From Dactylosporangium aurantiacum (lineage in GTDB: Bacteria; Actinomycetota; Actinomycetes; Mycobacteriales; Micromonosporaceae), in NCBI RefSeq assembly GCF_000716715.1, contig NZ_JNYJ01000003.1, positions 62,001 through 126,000 on the forward strand: a stretch of 64,000 nt of DNA, in the 5' to 3' direction. Below the pieces are notes generated by a model. The model saw only the letters and a program-made list of their open reading frames with translations. It did no database searches and was not told the DNA's origin. A program made the position numbers and the translations under genes. This document shows, one piece after another, positions 42,293 to 49,587 of the stretch. Position 1 is the first letter of the stretch, and the number at the start of each line of letters is the position of its first letter.

Positions 42293-42976
42293 ATGCGACT
42301 GACCATGCGGGCAGGGGCGAGCCTGCTGCTGGGGTTCACCGGCATCGTCGTCGCCGGCGCCGGGCTGAACCGGCTGCTGGACATCGGCACGTGCGCGTCG
42401 GGCGGCCCGTCCGTCATCGCGCGGCAGTGCCCGGAAGGCACCACGCTGTGGTCGCTGCTGCTGCCGGTCGGGTTCGTGATCTGGATGGTCGGCCTGTTCC
42501 TCAGCGAGGAGGGCCTGGTGAAGCCCGGCACCGGCCAGGTCGTGTGGACCGCCGGGTTCACCGGCGGCGGGGTCGCGCTGCTGGTCAAGGTGCTCACTTC
42601 GCCGATCGAGCCCGGCGCGAAGGCCGGCCTGTACGTGGTCGCCGCCGTGTTCATCCCGATGGGGCTGGCGTTCGGTGTCACCGGAATCGTGCAGCTGGTC
42701 CGTGCCCGCCGCGGCGACCCCCGCTCGCGTGGGCGTTCCACCGGACGCAAACCCGCGACTGCCGCCGGTGACCCGCACCTGAAGCGCCTGCACCGGCTGC
42801 GCAGCATGGGCGCCCTCACCCGCGCCGAGTTCGACCGGCTCAAGCACGACCCGGCGACCGCCGCCGACCGGCTCGCCCTCATCCAGCAGCTCGCCGAGCT
42901 GAAGGCGTCCGGGGTACTGACCGCCGAGGAGTTCGAGGCGAAGAAGCTCGCCACCCTGCGAGGCGAGCACCGCTAA
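42293..42976 (+). CDS. Membrane protein with two SHOCT motifs
   Basis: A 227-residue protein with four predicted membrane helices (LLLGFTGIVVAGAGLNRLL, LWSLLLPVGFVIWMVGLFL, VWTAGFTGGGVALLVKVL and YVVAAVFIPMGLAFGVTGIV). A basic linker follows, then two short-C-terminal (SHOCT) motifs, LHRLRSMGALTRAEFDRLK and LAELKASGVLTAEEFEAKK. SHOCT units mediate oligomerisation in otherwise unrelated bacterial proteins. The ATG at 42293 lacks a strong ribosome-binding site. The last four codons and the stop are the first copy of a 19-20-bp tandem repeat. Confidence 0.75.
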   Translation: MRLTMRAGASLLLGFTGIVVAGAGLNRLLDIGTCASGGPSVIARQCPEGTTLWSLLLPVGFVIWMVGLFLSEEGLVKPGTGQVVWTAGFTGGGVALLVKVLTSPIEPGAKAGLYVVAAVFIPMGLAFGVTGIVQLVRARRGDPRSRGRSTGRKPATAAGDPHLKRLHRLRSMGALTRAEFDRLKHDPATAADRLALIQQLAELKASGVLTAEEFEAKKLATLRGEHR

Positions 42977-43039
42977 GGGCGGCGAGCACCGCTCAAGGGC
43001 GCCGGGCACCGCTCAAGGGCGCCGGGCACCGCTGAGGGC
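42962..43039. repeat. 19-20-bp tandem repeat x4 covering the SHOCT-gene stop
   Basis: Units at 42962-42980, 42981-43000, 43001-43020 and 43021-43039 with consensus GSCGRGCACCGCTCAAGGGC. Unit 1 carries the SHOCT-gene codons GEHR and the TAA stop; units 2-4 extend downstream, and unit 4 has TGA at the equivalent place. The repeat looks like a tandem copy of the gene's 3' end. Confidence 0.85.
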
Positions 43040-43159
43040 CGCGAAATCCGGTGTACCGCCGCGCACCGGCGGCCGCATACTGTGCGGCTGACCGTACGGT
43101 CGGCGCCCGGGCGGCCGCTGACACGCGGGACCGGCGGGCCGACCGGGACGGGGTGCCGG

Positions 43160-44623
43160 ATGGCCGACGAACGCACCGACGAGGAGATCCTCCGACGGCT
43201 GCACCGCGGGCTGCGCGAACGCCGCTCCCCGCAGGACGTCGCGGTGGACCTCGTGGCGCTGCGGGCGGAGCGGTGGCTGAGCGCCGTCGGCGCCCGCGAC
43301 CTGTACGGCCTGATGCGCCGCCGCAACGCCTGGCAGGGCGCGACGGATCCGACGGCCTGGTCGATGCCGTCGGTGTGGCGGCACCACCCCGGCCTGACCC
43401 GCGCGTACGCCGCGGCCGGCACCGCGATGGCCGCCGTCACCGCGTCACCCGCCCCGCACGCCGACCCGTCGGACCCGGCCGCGTTGCGGACCTGGCTGGG
43501 CTGGGCGACCGGCGTGCTGGGCCTGCCGGGTGACCCGCCGCCGGCGGCCCGCCCCACCACGCGGCGACGGCCCGTCCCCGTCGGCACCTGGAACGGCACG
43601 ACGTATCACCGGCTGCCGAAGCCGGCCGGCGCGCGCGGCGACCGCGGCGGCCACGTCGACGCCCGCGCCCGGATGGACGCGGCGACGCGGCGGGAGCGGC
43701 TGCCGGGGGTGCCGGTGCGCGCGTACCGCCGGGCCGTGCGGGCCGTGCTGCACCTGCAGCAGCGCACCGAGGTCCTCGCCGCGGAGCGCGACCGGGAGGC
43801 GGCGGTGGCGTTCGGCAAGGCCCGCCTCGCCCACCTGGTGTCCGCGGAGGACTTCGTGGCGTGCCCGGCGACGGCCGCGTTCACCGCGTACTACGTGGCC
43901 CGGCTGAACCTGCGGACCCGGTTCACCTCCGGCCGGCAGACCCGGCCGATGGACAGCCTCGGCGAGGCGCTGCTGGAGGGTGCGCTGGCCGCGCCGACCT
44001 GCCGCCCGGCGGTGCTCGCCGCGGTGCTCACCCGGTGGCGGGTCCTCGACCTGCTCAGCGATGCCGAGTGCGGCGCGCTGCTCGGCCGGTACTACGAACA
44101 GATGGCAGCGTGCGCGCGGGCGTTGCGCGCCTCGTACGAGCCGGGCCGCGACCCGCGGCACATGATCGTGCGCGCGGGCGACGACTCCTCGACGTGGAAC
44201 GCCGCGTCGCGCGCGTTCAACCAGGCCCGCACCGGCTGGCTGAACCTGACCCGCGGCCTCGGCTACGACGACCTGGCGGAGGCGTCCTGCCCGGGCAAGG
44301 TGCCCGCGCTCGTCGCCGCGGACGTCGCCGCCTGGCACGCCCGGGAGGGCCACGACCAGCACGTCGACGTGCGCGTGTGGGCCGACCTGCCGCTGCCGTG
44401 GGACGTCGTGCTCGGCGACGACGAGTGCCCCGCCGACCTGGTCCGCGACGCGTGCGAGCGGCACGGCGTGGACCCCGAACGGTCCGGCTGGACGCAGCCG
44501 TTCCGGCAGGACCTGACCGAGCTGCCCGAGCCGGCGCCGGACCTCGTCCACGGCGTCGCCGTCGCCTCGCCGCTGCTGGCCACGGTGCTGCGTCGCGCCG
44601 GGATCTTCTCCGGCCAGGCGTGA
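43160..44623 (+). CDS. Hypothetical protein, 487 residues
   Basis: A long soluble protein with good codon bias and no recognised domain. It opens with MADERTDEEILRRLHRGLRER, has an Arg-rich middle (TRRERLPGVPVRAYRRAVRAVLHLQQRTEVLAAERDRE, helical, about residues 175-215) and a conserved-looking C-terminal half with HMIVRAGDDSSTWNAASRAFNQ and GWLNLTRGLGYDDL. The C-terminus mentions no membrane or secretion signals. The ATG at 43160 was chosen because upstream in-frame sequence is Gly/Thr/Arg-rich filler. The tRNA-like gene follows 43 bp after the stop. Confidence 0.7.
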   Translation: MADERTDEEILRRLHRGLRERRSPQDVAVDLVALRAERWLSAVGARDLYGLMRRRNAWQGATDPTAWSMPSVWRHHPGLTRAYAAAGTAMAAVTASPAPHADPSDPAALRTWLGWATGVLGLPGDPPPAARPTTRRRPVPVGTWNGTTYHRLPKPAGARGDRGGHVDARARMDAATRRERLPGVPVRAYRRAVRAVLHLQQRTEVLAAERDREAAVAFGKARLAHLVSAEDFVACPATAAFTAYYVARLNLRTRFTSGRQTRPMDSLGEALLEGALAAPTCRPAVLAAVLTRWRVLDLLSDAECGALLGRYYEQMAACARALRASYEPGRDPRHMIVRAGDDSSTWNAASRAFNQARTGWLNLTRGLGYDDLAEASCPGKVPALVAADVAAWHAREGHDQHVDVRVWADLPLPWDVVLGDDECPADLVRDACERHGVDPERSGWTQPFRQDLTELPEPAPDLVHGVAVASPLLATVLRRAGIFSGQA

Positions 44624-44666
44624 ACGGGGTTGCGGGCGGTGCCGGGATCGGCGAAGCTGGGCGGAC

Positions 44667-44765
44667 GCGGCGGTAGCTCAGAGAGCCGGAGGAGGCTCCG
44701 GCCAGGCAGAGCGGGTGGCTCACAGACCTTCCACCCCGTCCCCGTTTCGACCACGGGTCGCCGCG
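44667..44765 (+). tRNA. Aberrant tRNA-like gene (candidate Val-CAC) with D-loop hairpin
   Basis: A complete cloverleaf can be drawn. Acceptor: GCGGCGG (44667-44673) with TCGCCGC (44758-44764), 7 bp including one G-U. T8 and A9 follow. D-stem: GCTC/GAGC (44676-44679, 44709-44712). Anticodon stem: GGTGG/CCACC (44714-44718, 44731-44735). Variable region: 5 nt. T-arm: CCCGT-TTCGACC-ACGGG (44741-44757). A14, G15, G18-G19, A21, T33 and C48 are all in place. Oddities: the D-loop is 29 nt and contains a GCCGGAG/CTCCGGC hairpin; the anticodon loop is 12 nt (CTCACAGACCTT), giving CAC at 34-36 if the extra 5 nt follow A37; position 53-61 is T-A rather than G-C; CCA is not encoded. A terminator-like hairpin follows. 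Confidence 0.6.
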
Positions 44766-44777
44766 CGACGGTTGCGC

Positions 44778-44807
44778 GCGGCGACCGGCGGACCCGCCGG
44801 TCGCCGC
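44778..44807 (+). terminator. Terminator-like hairpin after the tRNA-like gene
   Basis: GCGGCGACCGGCGG and CCGCCGGTCGCCGC form a perfect 14-bp stem with a 2-nt AC centre, 12 nt after the discriminator base and 19 nt before the next ATG. Confidence 0.65.
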
Positions 44808-44825
44808 GGCACCTAGGATTCCGGG

Positions 44826-45704
44826 ATGCGTATCGGCGTGCTGCTGCTCCCGACCGACCCGTGGCCGCAGACGGTGGCCCGGGCGCGGCACCTCGAGGCG
44901 CTCGGCTACGCGCACCTGTGGACGTACGACCACCTGTCGTGGCGGCGGTACCGGGAGCAACCGTGGCACGCGGCGATCCCCTGGCTGACCGGCCTCGCCG
45001 GGGTGACCGACCGGGTGCGGCTCGGCACGATGGTGACGTCGCCGACGTTCCGGCACCCGGTGTCGCTGGCGAAGGAGGCGATGACCCTCGACCACGTCAG
45101 CGGCGGGCGGCTCACCCTCGGCGTCGGCGCGGGCGGCACCGGCTTCGACGCGACCGTGCTGGGTGAGGCGGTGCGCACGCCGCGGCAGCGGGCCGCGCGG
45201 CTCGCCGAGTTCGTCGAGGTGCTCGACGGGCTGCTGCGCGAGCCGGCGTACTCGCACCGCGGCGAGCACTACGTCGTCGACGACGCCCGGATGCTGCCCG
45301 GCTGCGTGCAGCGGCCGCGGCTGCCGCTGGCGCTCGCGGCGGCCGGGCCGAAGACGCTCGCGCTCACCGCGCGGTTCGCCGACGCGTGGATCACCTTCGG
45401 CGAGCCGGACGCCGCGGACCAGTCACCGGCCGCGATCGAGGCCGCGGTGCGCCGGCAGGCCGCGATCCTCGACGAGCGCTGCGCCGAGCTCGGCCGCGAC
45501 CCGGCGACACTGCAGCGGATCTACCTGGTCGGCAACACGGCGGAGCGGCCCCTGGCCAGCGTCGCGGCGTTCGAGGACTTCGTCGGCCGGTACGCGGCGC
45601 TCGGCTTCACCGACGTCGTGTTCCACGACCCGCGCCCGGGCGACCCGGTGTGGACCGAGGACCCGGCGATCGTCGACGCGATCGCCGGGCGCCTCCTGCA
45701 CTGA
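44826..45704 (+). CDS. LLM-class F420-dependent oxidoreductase
   Basis: A 292-residue luciferase-like TIM-barrel enzyme. MRIGVLLLPTDPWPQTVARARHLEALGYAHLWTYDHL is the conserved start, RVRLGTMVTSPTFRHPVSLAKEAMTLDHVSGGRLTLGVGAGG the cofactor region. The smaller size and the lack of monooxygenase insertions fit the F420-dependent branch common in actinobacteria (hydride transfer to or from a small organic substrate). The substrate is unknown. It converges on the halogenase-like gene with 5 bp between stops. Confidence 0.85.
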   Translation: MRIGVLLLPTDPWPQTVARARHLEALGYAHLWTYDHLSWRRYREQPWHAAIPWLTGLAGVTDRVRLGTMVTSPTFRHPVSLAKEAMTLDHVSGGRLTLGVGAGGTGFDATVLGEAVRTPRQRAARLAEFVEVLDGLLREPAYSHRGEHYVVDDARMLPGCVQRPRLPLALAAAGPKTLALTARFADAWITFGEPDAADQSPAAIEAAVRRQAAILDERCAELGRDPATLQRIYLVGNTAERPLASVAAFEDFVGRYAALGFTDVVFHDPRPGDPVWTEDPAIVDAIAGRLLH

Positions 45705-45709
45705 ACGGG

Positions 45710-47344
45710 TCAGGCGCTCAGCACCCGCTGCGCGGCGATCGGGATGGTGGCCCGGTCGTACTCGAAGAACTGCCGCAGCGGCGCCGGCCCCACGGTGCGG
45801 CCCCACTGGTGGATGAGCCGCTGGGTCTCCGCCGACCCGTCGTGCCAGCGGCGCAGCACGTCGTGCAGGTTGAGCGGCTCCGGGGACGCCTCGCCGTCGC
45901 CGAGCAGGTACGCCAGCCGGGTCACCGCCTCGGCCGGGTCGAGCTCGCCGCGCTCGACCTGCGTCATGACGTCGAAGCAGGCGTCGAACTGCACCTGGGC
46001 CGCGGGCAGGTCGGGGCAGAACGAGCCCGGTAGTGCCCCGCCGTGCAGGCGGTCCAGCACCCGCTCGTCGCCGGTCTCCAGGTAGCGGTAGTAGGTGCCG
46101 GCGATGCGGATGACGCCGAAATTCCACGCCAGGTACCACATCTTCGACCAGGCCCGCCACAGGTCGAAGTCGCGGAAGGCGATGTAGGACCCGGCGATGA
46201 GCTTGTCGTTGTTCTCCAGGATGCGCTGGTTGAGCGTCTCCAGGTACGCGAACCGGGCGGCGGTGAAGTCGCGGTCCTTGCGCGCGGCGAGCAACCGGGG
46301 CACGAACGCCTCGATGACCGCCATCGTGTTGGCCATGCCGCGGCTGAACAGCGCGTCGATCGCGCCGGCGGCGTGGCTCATGAGGATCCAGCGGTCGCCG
46401 ACGGTCTGCCGGGAGGAGAACTGGGTGCGGCCGGTGGAGATCCAGCGGAACGCGGACGTGGCGCCGGCGAACTGGCGGGCGATGGTCGGGTAGCGGGACA
46501 GGAAGTCCGCCCATTCCTGCTCGGGGGTGACCCCGTCCCGCTTCGGGAAGCGCCTGGTGTCCAGGCTGAGCCCGACGCTGACGAGGTCGGACTCCGACGC
46601 GTCGTGGTTGTCGAACGGGATGACCCACAGCCAGCCGCCGTCGAACAGGTGGTGCAGGGTGCCCTGGTGCCACGGGTTCGGTTGGCCGCTGGACTCCTCG
46701 ACCGCGTCGTACGGGGTGACGCCGCGCATGTGGGTGAAGATGGTCCGGGAGTCGGTCCTGAACCGGCACGGCTCGTCGCGCAGCCCGTACCGGTCGGCGA
46801 GGACGGAGGTGCGGCCGGTGGCGTCGACGACGTAGTCGGCGGTGAACACCTCGCCGTTGTCGAGCTCGACGGTGGCGCCGGCGTCGGTGATGTCGATCGC
46901 GCGGACCCGGACGCCCTCGCGGGCGGTCGCGCCGTAGCGCACCGCCGCCTCGAACAGGTACTGGTCGATGTCGGCGCGCATCAGGTGCGACTCGGGTCCG
47001 AACGGTCCCTCGGAGACGGAGCACTGGGTGACCTCGTACGGGTCGTGCTCGACGCCGGGGCGGTGGTAGACGAACCCGAAGTTGGTCTTGACCCCGCACC
47101 GGCGGCTCGCGTGCTCGCGGATGCCGCCGCTGGTGGACACCTGGGCCAGCTCGGGCACGTCGTAGCGGGCGGCGAGCAGCCGCAGCAGGAACGACGTCTC
47201 GCCGATCGTCGACTCCCCCAGCGCGAACCGCGGGTGCCGGGCGGCGTCGACGATGCCGACGGACACGCCCTGCCGGGCGAGGATGGCCGCGACGGTGCTG
47301 CCGCCGATGCCGCTGCCCAGCACCATCACCTCAACGTGCGTCAT
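45710..47344 (-). CDS. FAD-dependent halogenase-like monooxygenase
   Basis: A 544-residue flavoprotein. VMVLGSGIGGSTVAAILARQG binds FAD, and GESTIGETSFLLRLLAARY is the second signature of the flavin halogenase group. GGWLWVIPFDN (about residues 234-243) is the WxWxIP motif that distinguishes halogenases from ordinary flavin monooxygenases, and YVVDATGRTSVLADRYG is the FAD 'DG' region. The C-terminal domain is typical in length. It could chlorinate a phenolic or carrier-bound substrate, but no carrier or scaffold-forming genes lie nearby. It is the last gene of a minus-strand operon; its start overlaps the antiporter gene by 14 bp. Confidence 0.8.
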   Translation of the reverse strand: MTHVEVMVLGSGIGGSTVAAILARQGVSVGIVDAARHPRFALGESTIGETSFLLRLLAARYDVPELAQVSTSGGIREHASRRCGVKTNFGFVYHRPGVEHDPYEVTQCSVSEGPFGPESHLMRADIDQYLFEAAVRYGATAREGVRVRAIDITDAGATVELDNGEVFTADYVVDATGRTSVLADRYGLRDEPCRFRTDSRTIFTHMRGVTPYDAVEESSGQPNPWHQGTLHHLFDGGWLWVIPFDNHDASESDLVSVGLSLDTRRFPKRDGVTPEQEWADFLSRYPTIARQFAGATSAFRWISTGRTQFSSRQTVGDRWILMSHAAGAIDALFSRGMANTMAVIEAFVPRLLAARKDRDFTAARFAYLETLNQRILENNDKLIAGSYIAFRDFDLWRAWSKMWYLAWNFGVIRIAGTYYRYLETGDERVLDRLHGGALPGSFCPDLPAAQVQFDACFDVMTQVERGELDPAEAVTRLAYLLGDGEASPEPLNLHDVLRRWHDGSAETQRLIHQWGRTVGPAPLRQFFEYDRATIPIAAQRVLSA

Positions 47345-48593
47345 CGTGTGCGTCCTCTCGCGGTCGGGGGTCCGCGGCCGCCGCGCCGCGGGAGTCGAGC
47401 AGGGCCAGCAGCGGCCCGGTCGCCACGGTGGTCAGCACCGCCGTGACGACGAGGATCGTGTACAGGTGCGGGTGCAGCAGCCCGAGGGACAGCCCGACGC
47501 TGAGCACCACCAGCTCGGTGAGGCCGCGGGTGTTGAGCAGCACGCCGAGCGTCCAGCTGTCGTGGGCGCCGAGGCCGCACAGCCGGGCCGGCAGCGCCGT
47601 GGCGAGGATCTTCCCGGCGGCCGCGGCGACCACGGTGCCGAGCAGCACCAGCAGGTCGACCGGGTCGAGGCCCGGCACGTCGACGCCCATGCCGGCGATG
47701 ACGAAGAACGCCGGCAGCAGCAGCGCGCTGCTGGTGTCGGCGAGGCGGGTGGTGATGAGCTCGATGGTCGGCCGGTGCCGGGGCAGCGCCAACCCGAGCA
47801 CGAACGGCCCGAAGATGCTGTGCAGCCCGATCGTCTCGGTGTACCAGGCGCTCAGCGCGGCACCGACGAGCACGAGCACCAGCAGCGCCTGCGGTGAGGC
47901 GCGGTCGAGCCGGCCGCTGCGCTGCGCCCACGCCAGCAGCGGCCGGACGGCGAACAGCATCACCAGCACGAACGCGACGGCGAGCGGCAGCGGGGTCCAG
48001 CCGTGCCCGCCCTTGCCGGCGATCGACACGACGACCGACAGCACGCTCCACGCGGCCAGGTCGATGAACGCGGCGCAGGCCAGCGCGACGGTGCCCATCG
48101 TGGTGCCGGCCAAGCCGCGGTCGCGCACGATGCGGGCCAGCACCGGGAACGCGGTCACGGCGAGGGCGGTGCCGATGAACAGCAGGAACGCGATCAGGCC
48201 GGGCGGGGTGCGGTACAGCGGCCAGATGCCGGCGGCGAGCAGCACACCGAGGCCGAACGGGATCACGGCGGCGCTGACCGCGACGGTGCCGATGAGCCGC
48301 GCGTTGCGCCCGGCGACGATGGTCTCGACCTCGGCGCCGACGACGAGCATGAAGACGATGAGGCCGAGCTGCGCGACGACCTGCAGCGACGGCAGCACCG
48401 ACTTCGGGATGAGGGTGTCCATGACGCCGGGGGCGGCGGCGCCGAGCAGCGACGGTCCGGCGGCGATGCCGGCGACGATCTCGCCGACGACGCCGGGCTG
48501 GCCGAGCCGCTCGAAGAGCACCGCGCCGAGGCGGGCCAGCCCGACGACGACGGCGAGGCTGAGGAACACCTGGGCGAGCGCGGCGCTGGTCAT
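47331..48593 (-). CDS. Cation/proton antiporter (CPA2, KefB-like)
   Basis: A 420-residue membrane protein with about twelve helices. GQPGVVGEIVAGIAAGPSLLG is the conserved first-helix region, ALAVTAFPVLARIVRDRGL is the core motif of CPA2 exchangers, and LNTRGLTELVVLSVGL is the C-terminal signature. No KTN/RCK nucleotide-binding domain follows, so it is the Na+/H+-type rather than the K+-efflux Kef type. The ATG overlaps the luciferase-like stop (ATGA) and its stop overlaps the halogenase-like start, so all three are coupled. In antibiotic loci such antiporters sometimes accompany tailoring enzymes, but the link here is only by operon. Confidence 0.85.
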   Translation of the reverse strand: MTSAALAQVFLSLAVVVGLARLGAVLFERLGQPGVVGEIVAGIAAGPSLLGAAAPGVMDTLIPKSVLPSLQVVAQLGLIVFMLVVGAEVETIVAGRNARLIGTVAVSAAVIPFGLGVLLAAGIWPLYRTPPGLIAFLLFIGTALAVTAFPVLARIVRDRGLAGTTMGTVALACAAFIDLAAWSVLSVVVSIAGKGGHGWTPLPLAVAFVLVMLFAVRPLLAWAQRSGRLDRASPQALLVLVLVGAALSAWYTETIGLHSIFGPFVLGLALPRHRPTIELITTRLADTSSALLLPAFFVIAGMGVDVPGLDPVDLLVLLGTVVAAAAGKILATALPARLCGLGAHDSWTLGVLLNTRGLTELVVLSVGLSLGLLHPHLYTILVVTAVLTTVATGPLLALLDSRGAAAADPRPREDAHDDAR

Positions 48594-49444
48594 CGCGGAT
48601 CGGCCTCCGCGACGGCGGGCCCGGCCGGCGCGGGCTGTGCCGCGTGTTCGTCCGGCGGCGCCTGTACGGGCACAGCCGGCGCTGCGCGCCGCTCCGGCGG
48701 GGCCGTGTCGTGCGCGGGCGGCCGCTGCTGGGGGATGCGCAGGGCGGCGCGTTCGCGGGAATGCTCGACGCCCGCCTTGGCCTGCGCGGCGGCCATCTGC
48801 CACGCGGTGGTCAACGGGTGCTTCGAGCCGAGGCCCAGCGCGGCGGACGCGCCGAAGGACAGCATGCCGGCGCCGAACCGGCCGGCGAGCCGCGGCCCGG
48901 ACGGGGAGCGGAAGACGGCGACCCGGACGTCGAGCCGTTCCTGATACGGGGCGAGGTGCAGGTACGCGTCGCGCAGCTCGAACCAGTCGGTGCGGCGGGT
49001 GACCGGCCCGTCGAAGCGCAGCAGCTCGGTGATGACCTCGAGGGACTCCTCCATCATCCGCCGCGCCTGCATCGGGTCGTGGCCGATCATCGTGGCGTCC
49101 AGCGCGAGGGCGCCGGCGCCGACGCCGAAGACGAGCCGGCCGCGGGTCAGGTGGTCGAGCTGGATGATGCGGTCGAGCAGGGTCAGCGGGTGGTGGTAGG
49201 ACAGGGTGCTGACGCCGGTGCCGAGCCGGATGCGGCTGGTGCGCTGCGCCGCGGCGGCGATCATCAGCTCGGGCGCGCCGATGATCTGCCAGCCGCCGGA
49301 GTGGTGCTCGCCGAACCAGAACTCGTCGAAGCCGAGCCGGTCGCAGAGCACGGCGAGGTCGAGGTCGCCTTCCAGCTGCAGGGTCGGATTGTGGGTGGGG
49401 CGGTGGATCGGGAACATGAGCACCCCGAAGCCGATGCGGCCCAT
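48590..49444 (-). CDS. LLM-class flavin-dependent oxidoreductase, C-terminally truncated
   Basis: A 284-residue protein. The first 230 residues are a convincing luciferase-like enzyme (MGRIGFGVLMFPIHRPTHNP, FDEFWFGEHHSGGWQIIGAPELM, RIRLGTGVSTLSYHHPL, GRLVFGVGAGALALDATMIG). After AAAQAKAG the usual final helices and strand are missing, and the last 55 residues are a Pro/Ala/Arg-rich tail. Full-length relatives have about 340-370 residues. Either the barrel is truncated or the tail is a neutral extension. GGAGG lies 4 nt before the ATG. It is the first gene of the minus-strand operon with the antiporter and halogenase-like genes. Confidence 0.8.
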   Translation of the reverse strand: MGRIGFGVLMFPIHRPTHNPTLQLEGDLDLAVLCDRLGFDEFWFGEHHSGGWQIIGAPELMIAAAAQRTSRIRLGTGVSTLSYHHPLTLLDRIIQLDHLTRGRLVFGVGAGALALDATMIGHDPMQARRMMEESLEVITELLRFDGPVTRRTDWFELRDAYLHLAPYQERLDVRVAVFRSPSGPRLAGRFGAGMLSFGASAALGLGSKHPLTTAWQMAAAQAKAGVEHSRERAALRIPQQRPPAHDTAPPERRAAPAVPVQAPPDEHAAQPAPAGPAVAEADPR

Positions 49445-49587
49445 GCGTCCTCCCCGTTGGCACGCTCCACTGTCCTGCACACTAACGGCTGAATTTGGGG
49501 TCGCCAAGCGTCATAGTCGACCACCAATGGTGCTGACCACGACACATTGGCGGCGTACTATTCTCGGGCCGTTTTGCACCGGGCCGG

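Noticed and set aside
44667..44765. Selenocysteine tRNA (selC)
   Set aside because: The element is long because of the D-loop hairpin; the variable region is only 5 nt and there is no TCA anticodon or 8-bp acceptor stem.
45710..49444. Part of a polyketide or non-ribosomal peptide cluster
   Set aside because: No synthase, carrier protein or thioesterase is visible within 15 kb on either side of the halogenase-like gene.
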